From: Thalassobium sp.
Lineage (GTDB): Bacteria > Pseudomonadota > Gammaproteobacteria > Pseudomonadales > Oceanobacteraceae
Assembly: GCA_002733205.1 (NCBI GenBank)
Contig: NVUW01000014.1
Location: forward strand, 62,001-126,000
Direction: 5' to 3'
Length of the DNA stretch: 64,000 nt
How positions within the stretch are numbered: the first letter of the stretch is position 1; every line of letters starts with the position of its first letter. Below the pieces are notes generated by a model. The model was given only the letters and a program-made list of their open reading frames with translations. It did not search any database and was not told the origin of the DNA. This document shows, piece after piece, positions 41,585-51,127 of this stretch. Both the position numbers and the translations under genes were made by a program.

Positions 41585-41605
41585 ATGATATACAATGTAT
41601 ATCAT
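41585..41605. promoter_or_regulatory. Perfect 21-bp palindrome upstream of the RHH gene
   Basis: ATGATATACA and its exact reverse complement flank the central base 41595. It lies 36 bases before the RHH start and 19 bases after the GlxA-type gene stop. It contains TATACA- and TATATC-type hexamers and could overlap the promoter -10. It is a likely operator of the RHH protein. Confidence 0.75.
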
Positions 41606-41623
41606 AATGCAATACGTTAGTTG

Positions 41624-42604
41624 TTAATCAGACGGCTGCGCTCTGACCTTTGGCTGAAACTGTTTACGATAGGCCGCTGGCGACAACCCTACCCGCTGGC
41701 GAAACAGACGACGGAATGAGTTGCTGTCTTCATACCCAACCGCCAGCGTGATGCTGTCAATCGTCATGCGGGTCGATTCAATCAGTTGCTTGGCTTTTTC
41801 TATGCGCAGTGCCTGCAGATAAGCCAGCGGAGCCTGCCCCGTCGCCTCTTTGAAACGACGTTTAAAGTTACGCACGCCAAAGCCGAAACGACTGGCCAGC
41901 TCATCGATGACCAGCGCTCCGGCAAAGTGTTCGTCCAGCCAGTTCTGTACTTTCAGAATATCCTGATCGCTGTGATTTTTCGGCGCGGCCCATAAGGCAT
42001 ACGGGCTTTGCACGCTGCGGACATTGTCGATTAATAAATAACGGCTGCAGGTTTGTGCCAGCTCTAACGATGCAAAACGGCGTATAAGATGCAGCAGCAG
42101 ATCCATAACGGCTGTCGCTCCGCCGCTGCTGATCAGCTGACCGTCTTCGCACAGCATTTGCTGCTCATCCAGCCTGATCTGCGGAAAGCTGCGCCGGAAC
42201 AGCCCGGCAAAAGCCCAGTGAGTCGTCACCCGCATGCCATCGGCAAGACCGCTTTCGGCCAGTAAAAATGTTGCATTACACATGGTGGCAATCGTCGCGC
42301 CCTGGCGGTAACGCTCTCTCAGCCAGGCCCGGTAGCGATCAAACTCCGGCATTGCCTGCTGCAGACTGAAGAGAAACCCCGGAATTACAATCAGATCGGT
42401 CTGGTGGATATCAGTTATCCCACCGTCCACGCTCAGCAGCTGACCGGCTGACGTTGCTACCGGCAAACCATCCAGCGACACCGTACGCAGCTCAAACAGC
42501 GGCTTCTCCTGACCGGCAAACAGATTGGCGGCGTAAAAAATTTCCTGCGCCATGGTCGCACTGGCCGCAGAACACTGGTCAGCCAGCAACAAAGTAACGT
42601 GCAT
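41624..42604 (-). CDS. GlxA-type transcriptional regulator (DJ-1/PfpI plus AraC domain)
   Basis: The protein has 326 residues. The N-terminal DJ-1/PfpI-like domain (about 1-185) has HVTLLLADQCSAASATMAQE, TDLIVIPGFLFSL and a nucleophile-elbow-like ATMCNATFLLAESGL with Cys about 114. The C-terminal AraC domain (about 220-315) has SRFGFGVRNFKRRFKEATGQAPLAYLQALR and VGYEDSNSFRRLFRQRVGLSPAAYRKQF. Such regulators respond to small amines or quaternary ammonium compounds in Pseudomonas (GlxA/ArgR/GbdR family). The target is unknown. It is divergent from a thioesterase gene, a common regulated partner. Confidence 0.9.
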   Translation of the reverse strand: MHVTLLLADQCSAASATMAQEIFYAANLFAGQEKPLFELRTVSLDGLPVATSAGQLLSVDGGITDIHQTDLIVIPGFLFSLQQAMPEFDRYRAWLRERYRQGATIATMCNATFLLAESGLADGMRVTTHWAFAGLFRRSFPQIRLDEQQMLCEDGQLISSGGATAVMDLLLHLIRRFASLELAQTCSRYLLIDNVRSVQSPYALWAAPKNHSDQDILKVQNWLDEHFAGALVIDELASRFGFGVRNFKRRFKEATGQAPLAYLQALRIEKAKQLIESTRMTIDSITLAVGYEDSNSFRRLFRQRVGLSPAAYRKQFQPKVRAQPSD

Positions 42605-42710
42605 AATGCCTCCATTGCAGATTTCGCATGAAACAAGTCATTTATGCATATACAACGCCGAAACCGCAAGCCTTAGACTGCCCGCCTGTTTAATCAGTAG
42701 GAAGGTGAAG

Positions 42711-43253
42711 ATGAATCTCTGGTTCCGTTTGTTATTGATGTTGCTGCGCCGCCCGTGGCGCAAGCCGGTCGGCGGTCTCGACACCACCGTGGTGAAAATG
42801 CGCGTGTGGCCACTGGATCTGGATTTTAACCGCCATGTAACCAATGGCCGTTACTTCACCATGGCCGATGTTGGGCGTATGGATTACGTATTACGCAGCG
42901 GCGCCTACAAAGTTGCCCTGCGCCATAAAGCGTTTCCGATTGTCGGTGATGTCTGGGGAAAATTCCGCCGTGAGCTGCGGCTGTTTGAAGCCTTTGAAAT
43001 TCACAGCCGAATGCTCGGCTGGGATGATAAATGGGTCTTTGTTGAACACCGTTTTATGCGCAAAGAACGCGTGATTGGTGTGGTGATGATGCGTGGCCTG
43101 TTCCGTTCGGCAAAAGGGCTGATTGACCCGCAGGAGTTTATCGCTGAGATGAACCTTGATCCGCAATCACCACCGCTGCCAGAGTGGCTCAGCGCATGGT
43201 CAGAAAGTTGCGACGGCATGAGCGCCCAGCTGCGCGACGAAGAGCTCTGCTGA
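42711..43253 (+). CDS. Acyl-CoA thioesterase (4HBT, THEM6-like)
   Basis: The protein has 180 residues. LDLDFNRHVTNGRYFTMADV has the catalytic D38 with N40, H42 and N45, the hot-dog thioesterase pattern of YbgC/PaaI and THEM6-type proteins. GDVWGKFRRELRLFEAFEIH and MRKERVIGVVMMRGLF follow as in the family. An N-terminal hydrophobic patch (FRLLLMLLRRPW) may tether it to membranes. AGGAAGG lies before the ATG at 42711. It is divergent from the GlxA-type regulator, which may control it. Confidence 0.88.
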   Translation: MNLWFRLLLMLLRRPWRKPVGGLDTTVVKMRVWPLDLDFNRHVTNGRYFTMADVGRMDYVLRSGAYKVALRHKAFPIVGDVWGKFRRELRLFEAFEIHSRMLGWDDKWVFVEHRFMRKERVIGVVMMRGLFRSAKGLIDPQEFIAEMNLDPQSPPLPEWLSAWSESCDGMSAQLRDEELC

Positions 43254-43258
43254 AAAAA

Positions 43259-43280
43259 CTGGCCGGGATTACCGGCCAGT
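43259..43280 (+). terminator. Weak hairpin after the thioesterase gene
   Basis: CTGGCCGG and CCGGCCAG pair around GATTA 6 bases after the stop. No T tract follows directly, so its strength is uncertain. Confidence 0.55.
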
Positions 43281-43312
43281 CAGCGTTTTCGGCAGTCCAC
43301 TTTGATGCAATT

Positions 43313-43351
43313 AAAAAAAACGGCCCGGCAGCAATCATTGCTACCGGGCCG
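43313..43351 (-). terminator. Strong terminator after ahpF
   Basis: Read on the minus strand ACGGCCCGG and CCGGGCCGT form a 9-bp stem extended by GCAAT/ATTGC, followed by eight T. It ends the ahpC-ahpF unit. Confidence 0.93.
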
Positions 43352-43415
43352 TGGGCTGCTTGTCTGTTCCCAACAAGCATTCAGGGTGCTGAATTTTTTT
43401 AAATTATGCGGTCGC

Positions 43416-44969
43416 TCAGTTGCGGATTAAGTAATCGAAGGAACCCAGTGCAGCCGTTGCCCCTGCGCCCATCGAAATAATAATCTGCTTGTACGCCACG
43501 TTGGTGCAGTCACCGGCGGCGAATACACCCGGTACATTGGTCTGGCCATGGCCGTCGATAATAATCTCGCCACGCTCAGTCAGCTCGACCGTTCCTTTCA
43601 GGAATTCGGTATTCGGCACCAGACCAATCTGTACGAAAATACCCGCCAGTTCGATCACATGGCTTTCGCCGGTATTACGGTCCTGGTATTTAATCGCTGT
43701 TACCCGCTCACCATCGCCAATCACTTCAGTGGTCATCGCCATTTTAATAATGTCGATATTGGCGGTGGCTTCGGCTTTTTTCACCAGCACGGCATCGGCA
43801 CGCAGCACATCGGAAAATTCCAGCACGGTGACGTGCTCGACAAGTCCGGCGAGGTCAATGGCGGCTTCGATACCGGAGTTACCACCACCGATCACTGCAA
43901 CGCGTTTGCCTTTAAATAACGGGCCATCGCAGTGTGGGCAGAAGCATACGCCTTTGGCTTTGTATTCCTGCTCGCCGGGTACGTTCATTTCTCTCCAGCG
44001 TGCACCGGTGGCGAGAATGACGGATTTACCCGCCAGTACCGCACCGTTTTCCAGCTGCACTTCCGTTAAACCAGAATCGGTTTTGCGCACCGCCACGGCT
44101 TTCTGGGTTTTCATTACATCCACGTCGTATTCTTTAACGTGTTCTTCCAGATGAGCAACCAGCTTTGGTCCTTCGGTGTATGGTACGGAAATAAAGTTTT
44201 CGATGCCGACCGTGTCAGCAACCTGGCCACCAAAGCGCTCAGCCAGCAGACCGGTACGGATGCCTTTACGCGCGGCGTAAATTGCCGCTGAAGCTCCCGC
44301 CGGGCCACCGCCAACCACCAGTACATCAAACGGATCTTTATCGGCCAGCGCCGCCGCAGCTTTGGCATCGGCGTCGTCATCCACTTTATTGAGGATTTCC
44401 GCCAGCGTCATTTTACCGTTGGCCAGCACTTCGCCGTTCAGGTACAGCGACGGTACGGCCATAATGTTGCGTTCTTTCACTTCGTCCGGAAATACGCCGC
44501 CGTCGATCATGGTGGCCGTCACGTTCGGATTCAGCGCGGCCATTAAATTCACCGCCTGCACAACATCAGGACAGTTGTGGCACGACAGCGATACATAAAC
44601 TTCAAAATTCAGGGGGCGGCTCAGGGATTTTGCCTGATCCTGCAACGCCTGATCTTCTTTCGACGGGTGACTGCCCGCCTGTAATAAAGCCAGCACCAGC
44701 GAGGTAAACTCGTGGCCCATTGGCACACCGGCAAAAGCCACACGGGCTTCGCTGCCCGCTTTGGCAATGGTCATTACCGGAGAACGGCCACCGATTTTTT
44801 CGTTGGTGGTGGTCAGAGAAATCTGGTTATTCAGTTCTGCGATTTCACGCGCCAGAGTTTCCAGTTCTTTGGATTTTGGCGAATCGTTGACAGACACCTG
44901 CAGTTCAATCGGATTACGCAGATTGTTCAGGTAGGTGCCTAATTGTTGTTTCATATTTGCATCAAGCAT
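43416..44969 (-). CDS. ahpF: Alkyl hydroperoxide reductase subunit F
   Basis: The protein has 517 residues, close to E. coli AhpF (521), and the standard start [14 protein letters not shown]. The N-terminal double thioredoxin domain has SCHNCPD (redox pair about 129/132). The FAD/NADH part has [41 protein letters not shown] (second CxxC) and [16 protein letters not shown]. It passes electrons from NADH to AhpC. The gene lies 261 bases after ahpC on the same strand, with a compound stem-loop repeat in the gap. Confidence 0.96.
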   Translation of the reverse strand: MLDANMKQQLGTYLNNLRNPIELQVSVNDSPKSKELETLAREIAELNNQISLTTTNEKIGGRSPVMTIAKAGSEARVAFAGVPMGHEFTSLVLALLQAGSHPSKEDQALQDQAKSLSRPLNFEVYVSLSCHNCPDVVQAVNLMAALNPNVTATMIDGGVFPDEVKERNIMAVPSLYLNGEVLANGKMTLAEILNKVDDDADAKAAAALADKDPFDVLVVGGGPAGASAAIYAARKGIRTGLLAERFGGQVADTVGIENFISVPYTEGPKLVAHLEEHVKEYDVDVMKTQKAVAVRKTDSGLTEVQLENGAVLAGKSVILATGARWREMNVPGEQEYKAKGVCFCPHCDGPLFKGKRVAVIGGGNSGIEAAIDLAGLVEHVTVLEFSDVLRADAVLVKKAEATANIDIIKMAMTTEVIGDGERVTAIKYQDRNTGESHVIELAGIFVQIGLVPNTEFLKGTVELTERGEIIIDGHGQTNVPGVFAAGDCTNVAYKQIIISMGAGATAALGSFDYLIRN

Positions 44970-45230
44970 GGAAATACCGTCCGATTGAATATTTTTAAAA
45001 CGGCTCCGGAAAACCGGAGCCGGGTGTTGCATTTACTTCAGGTTATTTGGCAAAGCCTGCGCAATTGACTGCAGGCTGCCCGAAGCATTTGGTACAGCGG
45101 ACTCGCGCACCGAAGCGTTGGCGAGGCCGGCAGCGCTAGGCAAAAGCCGATGAAGAAGCGGAGCTTAGTGGGCTAAGTGAGCATTCTGAATCGGCTTTTA
45201 ACAACGCGATGTCAACGCAGCCAGCTTCGA
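44970..45230. other. ahpC-ahpF intergenic region with structured repeat
   Basis: This 261-base gap holds the second copy of the compound stem-loop (45142-45199). Flanking GC-rich sequence is also partly self-complementary (CGAAGCGTTGGC near 45111 and CAACGC..CAGCTTCG near 45213). The remaining 70 bases before ahpF hold no clear promoter. Confidence 0.6.
45142..45199. repeat. Compound stem-loop element, copy 2
   Basis: The outer stem AAAAGCCGAT (45142-45151) pairs perfectly with ATCGGCTTTT (45190-45199). The inner stem CTTAG (45164-45168) pairs with CTAAG (45173-45177). Conserved motifs AAGCGGAG and AGTGAGCA match copy 1 at 5045-5170 while both stems differ in sequence. Confidence 0.75.
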
Positions 45231-45788
45231 TCAGATTTTGCCAACCAGATCCAGAGACGGAGCTAACGTCGCTTCACCTTCTTTCCACTTAGCCGGGCAC
45301 ACTTCACCTGGGTGGGCAGCCACGTACTGAGCCGCTTTCACTTTGCGCAGCAGGTCGTCTGCATCACGGCCGATGCCTTCTGCAGTGATTTCCATTGCCT
45401 GGATTACACCCTGTGGATCAACCAGGAACGTGGCGCGGTCTGCCAGGCCCTGACCTTCACGCATTACACCGAAGTTGTTGGTGATCGTGCCGGTCTGGTC
45501 GCCTACCATGTAGTAGTTGATCTTGCCGATGGTTTCAGAGCTGTCGTGCCATGCTTTGTGGCAGAAGTGAGTGTCGGTAGACACTGAGAATACTTCGACG
45601 CCCAGCTTCTGCAGTTCTTCGTATTTGTCAGCCACGTCGCCCAGTTCAGTTGGACATACGAAAGTAAAATCGGCTGGGTAGAAGAAGAATACAGCCCACT
45701 TGCCTTTAACATCGGCTTCGGTGATTTCTACGAACTCGCCTTGTTTAAAAGCGGTTGCTGCAAAGGGTTTGATTTCAGTGTTGATCAT
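45231..45788 (-). CDS. ahpC: Alkyl hydroperoxide reductase subunit C (peroxiredoxin)
   Basis: The protein has 185 residues, the normal length (E. coli AhpC 187). The peroxidatic Cys is C45 in [15 protein letters not shown]; the resolving Cys is C164 in [25 protein letters not shown] is replaced here by [13 protein letters not shown]. It reduces organic and hydrogen peroxides and is reduced by AhpF. The ATG at 45788 has GGAG 6 bases upstream. The upstream 200 bases contain ATAG/CTAT half sites that resemble OxyR contacts, but I could not define a full OxyR site. Confidence 0.97.
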   Translation of the reverse strand: MINTEIKPFAATAFKQGEFVEITEADVKGKWAVFFFYPADFTFVCPTELGDVADKYEELQKLGVEVFSVSTDTHFCHKAWHDSSETIGKINYYMVGDQTGTITNNFGVMREGQGLADRATFLVDPQGVIQAMEITAEGIGRDADDLLRKVKAAQYVAAHPGEVCPAKWKEGEATLAPSLDLVGKI

Positions 45789-46003
45789 GTCCTGCTCCAT
45801 CAATAATGTTGTGTGTTGGGAACAGGAACTATAGTAGGGATATGCTTCTGATTAGTTAAATTGATCTTTTCAAAGAGGGCTATTGGTTATAGCTATTGAA
45901 CTGCCAGAAGAGCCATTCTGGAAGACGGGGCCTGACCTGCAGAATGCAGTTCAGGCCCTCTTATTAGCCGGGCAGGCCTTGTCAGCCCTGGGCTAAAGCC
46001 TGA

Positions 46004-47086
46004 TCAGCGCTGTGCCGGAACCGTACCAGCCAGTTGCGGCGGCACTGAGTCCAGATGCAGCGTGCGGGTCGGGAAGGCACAGTCGCCACCCTTCTCGTGG
46101 ATGATATTCAGCACTTTCAGCAGTACATCCTGCTTGATCTCGTGGAATTTCACCCAATCAGTGGTTTTGGTAAAGGTGTAGATAAAGAAATCCAGACTGG
46201 ATTCAGCAAAGCTGTTGAAGTTAACAATCAGCGTCTGGTTGGTATCAATTTCCGGATGCTCAAGAAGCATGGCACGAACCCCTTCCATAATCGCCGGCAA
46301 ATGGCGTGAATCCTGATAACGGATACCAATGGTTTCATAGATACGGCGGTTGGTCATGCGCGATGGGTTTTCCACTGAGATACTGGTAAACACCGAGTTC
46401 GGCACATACAGCGGACGCTTATCAAAGGTACGGATACGGGTAACGCGAAAGCCGATATTTTCCACCGTGCCTTCAATACTGCGATCCGGTGAACGCACCC
46501 AGTCGCCGACTTTAAAAGGCCGGTCGAGGTAAACGATTAATGAGCCAAAAAAGTTGGCTAATAAATCTTTGGCTGCCATACCAACAATCAGACCACCGAC
46601 ACCACCGAAGGCGAGTATGCCGGAGATGGAAATACCCAGTAGCTGGAAAATCGGCAGAATAATCAGAATAGTAACGCTGAGTTTGGCCACCTTGCCCACC
46701 AGCTGTACCGTAGTAGGATCAATGCCGCTGACGATCTGGCGCTCTTCCACACGGTTAATAAGGCGCCACAGCGCCCAGGCGGTGAGGATAATCAGCGACA
46801 GCTGACGCACCACCGGAATACTGGAAATAATTTCAGAAGAAAAATGGCCCGCAGTAATATCCGCGACCCAGGTTGCGCCGATGGTAAAAATAATCCAGCT
46901 GATCGGTACGCCAATCGCTTCCAGCACAATATCGTCCCAGCGATTTTGCGTCGCCTGCGCTAACCGAACCAGACGTTTACGGGTAAAGCGCCATACGGCT
47001 CCGGCGATCAGCGTCATGCCTAAGGCAATACTGACATCCCAGAACCAGTCATAATTTTGCGAAATTAAATCGTTCCACCATTCCAC
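46004..47086 (-). CDS. MscS-type mechanosensitive ion channel
   Basis: The protein has 360 residues. Four N-terminal membrane spans lead to the MscS pore helix region GISISGILAFGGVGGLIVGMAAKDLLANFFGSL (in parts), the family signature. The beta domain RPFKVGDWVRSPDRSIEGTVENIGFRVTRIRTFD follows. It resembles YbdG/YnaI-like channels that open on osmotic downshock. It is single, between ahpC and rlmB, with no clear operon. Confidence 0.92.
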   Translation of the reverse strand: MEWWNDLISQNYDWFWDVSIALGMTLIAGAVWRFTRKRLVRLAQATQNRWDDIVLEAIGVPISWIIFTIGATWVADITAGHFSSEIISSIPVVRQLSLIILTAWALWRLINRVEERQIVSGIDPTTVQLVGKVAKLSVTILIILPIFQLLGISISGILAFGGVGGLIVGMAAKDLLANFFGSLIVYLDRPFKVGDWVRSPDRSIEGTVENIGFRVTRIRTFDKRPLYVPNSVFTSISVENPSRMTNRRIYETIGIRYQDSRHLPAIMEGVRAMLLEHPEIDTNQTLIVNFNSFAESSLDFFIYTFTKTTDWVKFHEIKQDVLLKVLNIIHEKGGDCAFPTRTLHLDSVPPQLAGTVPAQR

Positions 47087-47120
47087 GAAGAAGGCTCCAT
47101 ACTTTCAGACAGGGAATTTT

Positions 47121-47159
47121 TTAAAAAGCAGATAAAGCCGATGATAACGCCTTATCTGC
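47121..47159 (-). terminator. Terminator after rlmB
   Basis: On the minus strand GCAGATAA and TTATCTGC form an 8-bp stem followed by TTTTTAAAAAAT. It ends the rnr-rlmB operon. Confidence 0.8.
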
Positions 47160-47175
47160 CATTGGGCGCTAACGC

Positions 47176-47919
47176 TCAGCCTAACTGACGCTGACGTACG
47201 GCCTCAAACAAACAAATGCCGGTCGCCACCGACACGTTCACCGAGCTGACTTCGCCAGCCATGGGGATATTGACCAGATAATCGCAATGCTCACGGGTCA
47301 GACGACGCATCCCTGCGCCTTCAGCTCCCATCACCAGCGCGGTGGGTCCGGTAAAATCCTGCTGATAAATGCTGTGCGTGGCTTCACCGGCGGTGCCAAC
47401 AATCCAGATACCGCGTTCCTGCAGTTCTTTCATGCTGCGCGCCAGATTCGTAACCTGAATATATGGTACGGCTTCTGCCGCGCCGCAGGCCACTTTCGCA
47501 ACGGTTGCATTCAGTGGTGCCGATTTATCTTTCGGTGCAATAACCACCTGCACGCCAGCAGCATCGGCGGTACGCAGACAAGCGCCCAGATTATGCGGAT
47601 CGGTAATACCATCCAGAATCAGAATCAGCGCATTACCGCTGATGCCATCGAGAATATCCGGCAGATGTTTCTCGTTTTTATTCTGTATCGGTTTACGCCA
47701 GGCAATGATGCCCTGGTGATTACCTTCGTCTGCTTTCTGATTCATCAGGCCTTTATCGGCCTCACGGATATCCAGCCCTTGCTCTGCGGCCAGATCCAGC
47801 ACACGCTGCATGCGCTGGTCCTGACGGCCTTTCATTACCCACAGTTCCACTACCTGATCCGGACTGCGCTGTAACAGGGTGGTGACGGCGTGCAAGCCGT
47901 AAACGGCGTCTAACTTCAT
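47176..47919 (-). CDS. rlmB: 23S rRNA (guanosine-2'-O-)-methyltransferase RlmB
   Basis: The protein has 247 residues. An N-terminal substrate domain ([18 protein letters not shown]) is followed by the SpoU/TrmH knot: [44 protein letters not shown] and [26 protein letters not shown], the three SpoU motifs. It methylates G2251 of 23S rRNA using SAM. It is 7 bases after rnr, the usual gammaproteobacterial rnr-rlmB operon. In many relatives rpsF follows; here rpsF is 41 kb away. Confidence 0.96.
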   Translation of the reverse strand: MKLDAVYGLHAVTTLLQRSPDQVVELWVMKGRQDQRMQRVLDLAAEQGLDIREADKGLMNQKADEGNHQGIIAWRKPIQNKNEKHLPDILDGISGNALILILDGITDPHNLGACLRTADAAGVQVVIAPKDKSAPLNATVAKVACGAAEAVPYIQVTNLARSMKELQERGIWIVGTAGEATHSIYQQDFTGPTALVMGAEGAGMRRLTREHCDYLVNIPMAGEVSSVNVSVATGICLFEAVRQRQLG

Positions 47920-47926
47920 TGAGTAC

Positions 47927-50563
47927 TTAACCTATCTTCTTAGCCGGTTTCTTACCGGGTTTTTTCGCCGACTTTTTTGCCGATTTTTTATTGACGGCTT
48001 TTTTGCCATCGACGTTCTTTTTCGCATTCAGCTTCTGTCGTTTACTTGGCTTTTTCTTTTTGCCTTTTTCACCGTCAGTTTTTTCAGTGGCTGAAGTATG
48101 TTTAACGCCGCTTTTCGCAGCGCGTTTAACGCCACTTTTATTACCGCCATTTTTGGCACCATCTCCAGATTCTGTCGAGGGTGCCCGTGCTTTTTTTTGG
48201 CGGCTTGGCTCCAGCGTTTCTTCAGTTACTTTGCCATCAGCCTGTTTGTTACGGCGACGCGGTAAGCGTGCAGGCTTAGGTAAATCACTGGCTTTACTGC
48301 GCTTGGCATTAACCGGCGCGGTGGTCAGTTCAAAGTCGACTTTGCGTTCGTCGAGATTAACATTCATCACCCGCACCCACAGCTTATCGCCGAGACGGAA
48401 GTTGCGGCGCGTACGCTCACCCACCAGACGATGCTTCACCGAATCGAAGTGGTAGTAGTCATTAGCCAGACCGCTGATATGCACCAGACCTTCGACGTAA
48501 ACATCTTTTAATTCGACGAATAAACCAAAGCCGGTAACGGCGGTGATAACACCTTCAAACTCTTCACCAATACGATCGCTGATAAATTCGCATTTGAGGA
48601 AATCCACCACATCGCGGGTTGCATCATCGGCCCGGCGTTCGGTCATGGAGCAGTGTTCGCCCATCACGATCATGGCGGCGGTGTCGTACGGATAGATGGT
48701 TTTCTGGGCCAGCGGTTTTGCACCATCGGCACGTTTGACGTGTTTGCATTCACGTTCACTGCGGATCACGCTGCGCAGGCCACGATGAACCAGCAAATCG
48801 GGATAACGACGAATCGGCGAGGTGAAGTGGGTATAGGCTTTATACGCTAAGCCAAAGTGGCCTTCGTTATCCGGCTTATACACCGCCTGACTGAGTGAGC
48901 GCAGCAGAACGGTCTGGATCAAATGTGAATCCGGACGGTCGCCAATCTGGCTCAGCAGTGCCTGGTAATCTTTCGGTGACGGGTCCTGACCATGCGGCAT
49001 GGATAAACCCACTTCGGCGAGGAAGGACTTAAGGTTCTCAAGTTTCTCCGCGCTCGGGCCATTGTGCACACGGTACAACGCCGGCACTTCATAACGCTGG
49101 AAGAAATCGGCGGCACACACGTTAGCGGCCAGCATGCATTCTTCAATCAGCATGTGTGCGGCGTTGCGTTCGGTTGGCACAATTTCCTGAATTTTACGCT
49201 CAGCGTCGAATACGATGCGGGTTTCCACCGAATCGAAATCCATCGCGCCGCGCTCTTCGCGCTTGCCACGCAAAATTTTATACAGCCCGTACAGGTTTTC
49301 CAGATGGGGGACAACATCTTTATAGTGTTCGCGCCAGGTATCGCCGTCATCACCACGTTCGGGCTGCAGCATTTTCCAGACCTTGTTATAGGTCAGACGC
49401 GCATGCGAATGGATGATGCCTTCCATAAACTGATAGCTGGAAATATTACCGGCTTTGGAGATGGTCATTTCGCAGACCATCACCAGACGGTCAACCTGCG
49501 GATTAAGCGAACATAAGCCGTTAGACAGTTTTTCCGGCAGCATCGGGACAACAAACTCAGGGAAATACACTGAGTTGCCACGACCATGAGCTTCGATATC
49601 GAGCGCCGAACCGGCGTGTACATAATGCGACACATCGGCAATCGCTACGTATAAGCGCCAGCCACCGGTTTTGCGGTTAGGTTCGCAATAGACGGCATCG
49701 TCAAAGTCTTTGGCATCTTCACCATCGATGGTGACAAACGGCAGCTGACGCAGGTCGATACGATGTTTTTTATCGCTGTCTTTAACCTGTTCCGGCAGTT
49801 TTTTGGTTTCGACTTTTACCGCATCCGGCCATTCGTGCGGGATATTATGGCTGCGGATGGCCACATCAATTTCCATTCCCGGTGCCAGATGGTCACCCAG
49901 CACTTCAACCACTTCACCCAGCGGCAGACCGCCGGGCTTAGGCTGTTCAACAATCTGCACCACGACAAACTGACCATGCTCGGCACCTTTACGGCCTGCC
50001 GGCGGGATCAGAATTTCCTGAGCTACGCGCTTGTTATCCGGCTGTACAACACCAACACCGGCCTGATCAAAGTAGCGGCCAACGATTTGCAGGGTATTGC
50101 GCTCCAGCACTTCAACAATTTTGCCTTCCGGGCGACCACGGCGATCAAGGCCGAGAATCTGCACGGCAACGCGATCACCATGAAACACTTTGCTCATCTG
50201 GCGATTGGAAAGGTAAACGTCATCGGCACCGTCACGCAGTACAAAGCCGTAACCATCACGGTGTCCCATTACCATGCCGGTCACCAGATCCACTTTGCGC
50301 AGCGGCGCAAACTGGCTGCGACGGTTGCTGATCAGCTGACCATCACGCGACATGGCAATCAAACGGCGGCGCAGAGCTTCTACGCGGTCTTCATCGGTTT
50401 CACCCAGCGCCTCGCAGACTTGCGCGTGCGTGGCCGGGTGGCCCAGTTGCTCCAGCAATGCCAGCAGGGCATCACGGCTGGCAACCGGGTTTTCATATTT
50501 TTGCGCTTCGGCCTCGGCATTAGGATCATGGAACGGGGCTTTTGGTGCTTTGGAATCCGTCAA
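47927..50563 (-). CDS. rnr: Ribonuclease R
   Basis: The protein has 878 residues. It has an N-terminal helix-turn-helix region, two cold-shock domains ([24 protein letters not shown]), the RNB domain with [19 protein letters not shown] (catalytic Asp cluster) and [16 protein letters not shown], the S1 domain [20 protein letters not shown], and a long Lys-rich tail (about 765-878). It degrades structured RNA 3' to 5'. It starts the rnr-rlmB operon. The Lys-rich tail is longer than the E. coli one but common in related marine gammaproteobacteria. Confidence 0.97.
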   Translation of the reverse strand: MTDSKAPKAPFHDPNAEAEAQKYENPVASRDALLALLEQLGHPATHAQVCEALGETDEDRVEALRRRLIAMSRDGQLISNRRSQFAPLRKVDLVTGMVMGHRDGYGFVLRDGADDVYLSNRQMSKVFHGDRVAVQILGLDRRGRPEGKIVEVLERNTLQIVGRYFDQAGVGVVQPDNKRVAQEILIPPAGRKGAEHGQFVVVQIVEQPKPGGLPLGEVVEVLGDHLAPGMEIDVAIRSHNIPHEWPDAVKVETKKLPEQVKDSDKKHRIDLRQLPFVTIDGEDAKDFDDAVYCEPNRKTGGWRLYVAIADVSHYVHAGSALDIEAHGRGNSVYFPEFVVPMLPEKLSNGLCSLNPQVDRLVMVCEMTISKAGNISSYQFMEGIIHSHARLTYNKVWKMLQPERGDDGDTWREHYKDVVPHLENLYGLYKILRGKREERGAMDFDSVETRIVFDAERKIQEIVPTERNAAHMLIEECMLAANVCAADFFQRYEVPALYRVHNGPSAEKLENLKSFLAEVGLSMPHGQDPSPKDYQALLSQIGDRPDSHLIQTVLLRSLSQAVYKPDNEGHFGLAYKAYTHFTSPIRRYPDLLVHRGLRSVIRSERECKHVKRADGAKPLAQKTIYPYDTAAMIVMGEHCSMTERRADDATRDVVDFLKCEFISDRIGEEFEGVITAVTGFGLFVELKDVYVEGLVHISGLANDYYHFDSVKHRLVGERTRRNFRLGDKLWVRVMNVNLDERKVDFELTTAPVNAKRSKASDLPKPARLPRRRNKQADGKVTEETLEPSRQKKARAPSTESGDGAKNGGNKSGVKRAAKSGVKHTSATEKTDGEKGKKKKPSKRQKLNAKKNVDGKKAVNKKSAKKSAKKPGKKPAKKIG

Positions 50564-50613
50564 GGTGCGGCTCCTGTCATTAGTTTCGTCCAGTATAACG
50601 GCAACAGACTCGT

Positions 50614-50985
50614 TTACAGGGCTTTAAAGTTGATTTGCGCACTTTCGCGGCTTTTTCCGGCCTGTTGCAGGCGCTGCAGGTAATCTGTCCACAGTTCATC
50701 ACGATGTGTACATAAATGATAGAGATAACTCCAGTCGTACAGACCTGAGTCATGGCCGTCGTCAAATACCAGTTTCAATGCGTAATTGCCGGCGGGTTCA
50801 ATACGCAGCAATACCACGTCTTTCTTACCACTCTGTAACACGCCATTACCGACACCGTGACCACGAACTTCCGCCGAGGGCGAATACACCCGTAAAAATT
50901 CATACGGCAGTTCATAGCACTGTTCGCCATAGGTCAGCTGCAAGCAATGGCTGACTTTTTTAACTTTTATCGCATTTGGAATCAC
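50614..50985 (-). CDS. DUF971 domain protein
   Basis: The protein has 123 residues. YELPYEFLRVYSPSAEVRGHG and KLVFDDGHDSGLYDWSYLYHL are the DUF971 signature, the N-terminal domain of gamma-butyrobetaine hydroxylase-like proteins, also found alone beside protein-quality genes (hslU, apbC). It is 50 bases upstream of rnr and may be read into it. The GTG start is the only frame start with support (GGAG 10 bases upstream). It may bind Fe-S or metal; the function is unknown. Confidence 0.88.
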   Translation of the reverse strand: MIPNAIKVKKVSHCLQLTYGEQCYELPYEFLRVYSPSAEVRGHGVGNGVLQSGKKDVVLLRIEPAGNYALKLVFDDGHDSGLYDWSYLYHLCTHRDELWTDYLQRLQQAGKSRESAQINFKAL

Positions 50986-51127
50986 TGTTGTGCCACTCCG
51001 GGAATAGGGGTAGCGGGCAGATCAGATAAAGCGCGCTACACTTTTATATCAGGCATACATGGTGTGTCGTAGTGTCAGGCTCTGGTTGTACCTGATGTAG
51101 TTTACTATCGGTGAGATTAAGCTGCCT

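Noticed and set aside
45789..46003. OxyR site upstream of ahpC
   Set aside because: Only scattered ATAG/CTAT half sites; the four-part 10-bp spacing cannot be completed.
49763..50683. 306-codon plus-strand open frame opposite rnr
   Set aside because: It is a shadow of the rnr gene, with no ribosome-binding site or family signal and Phe/His-rich composition.
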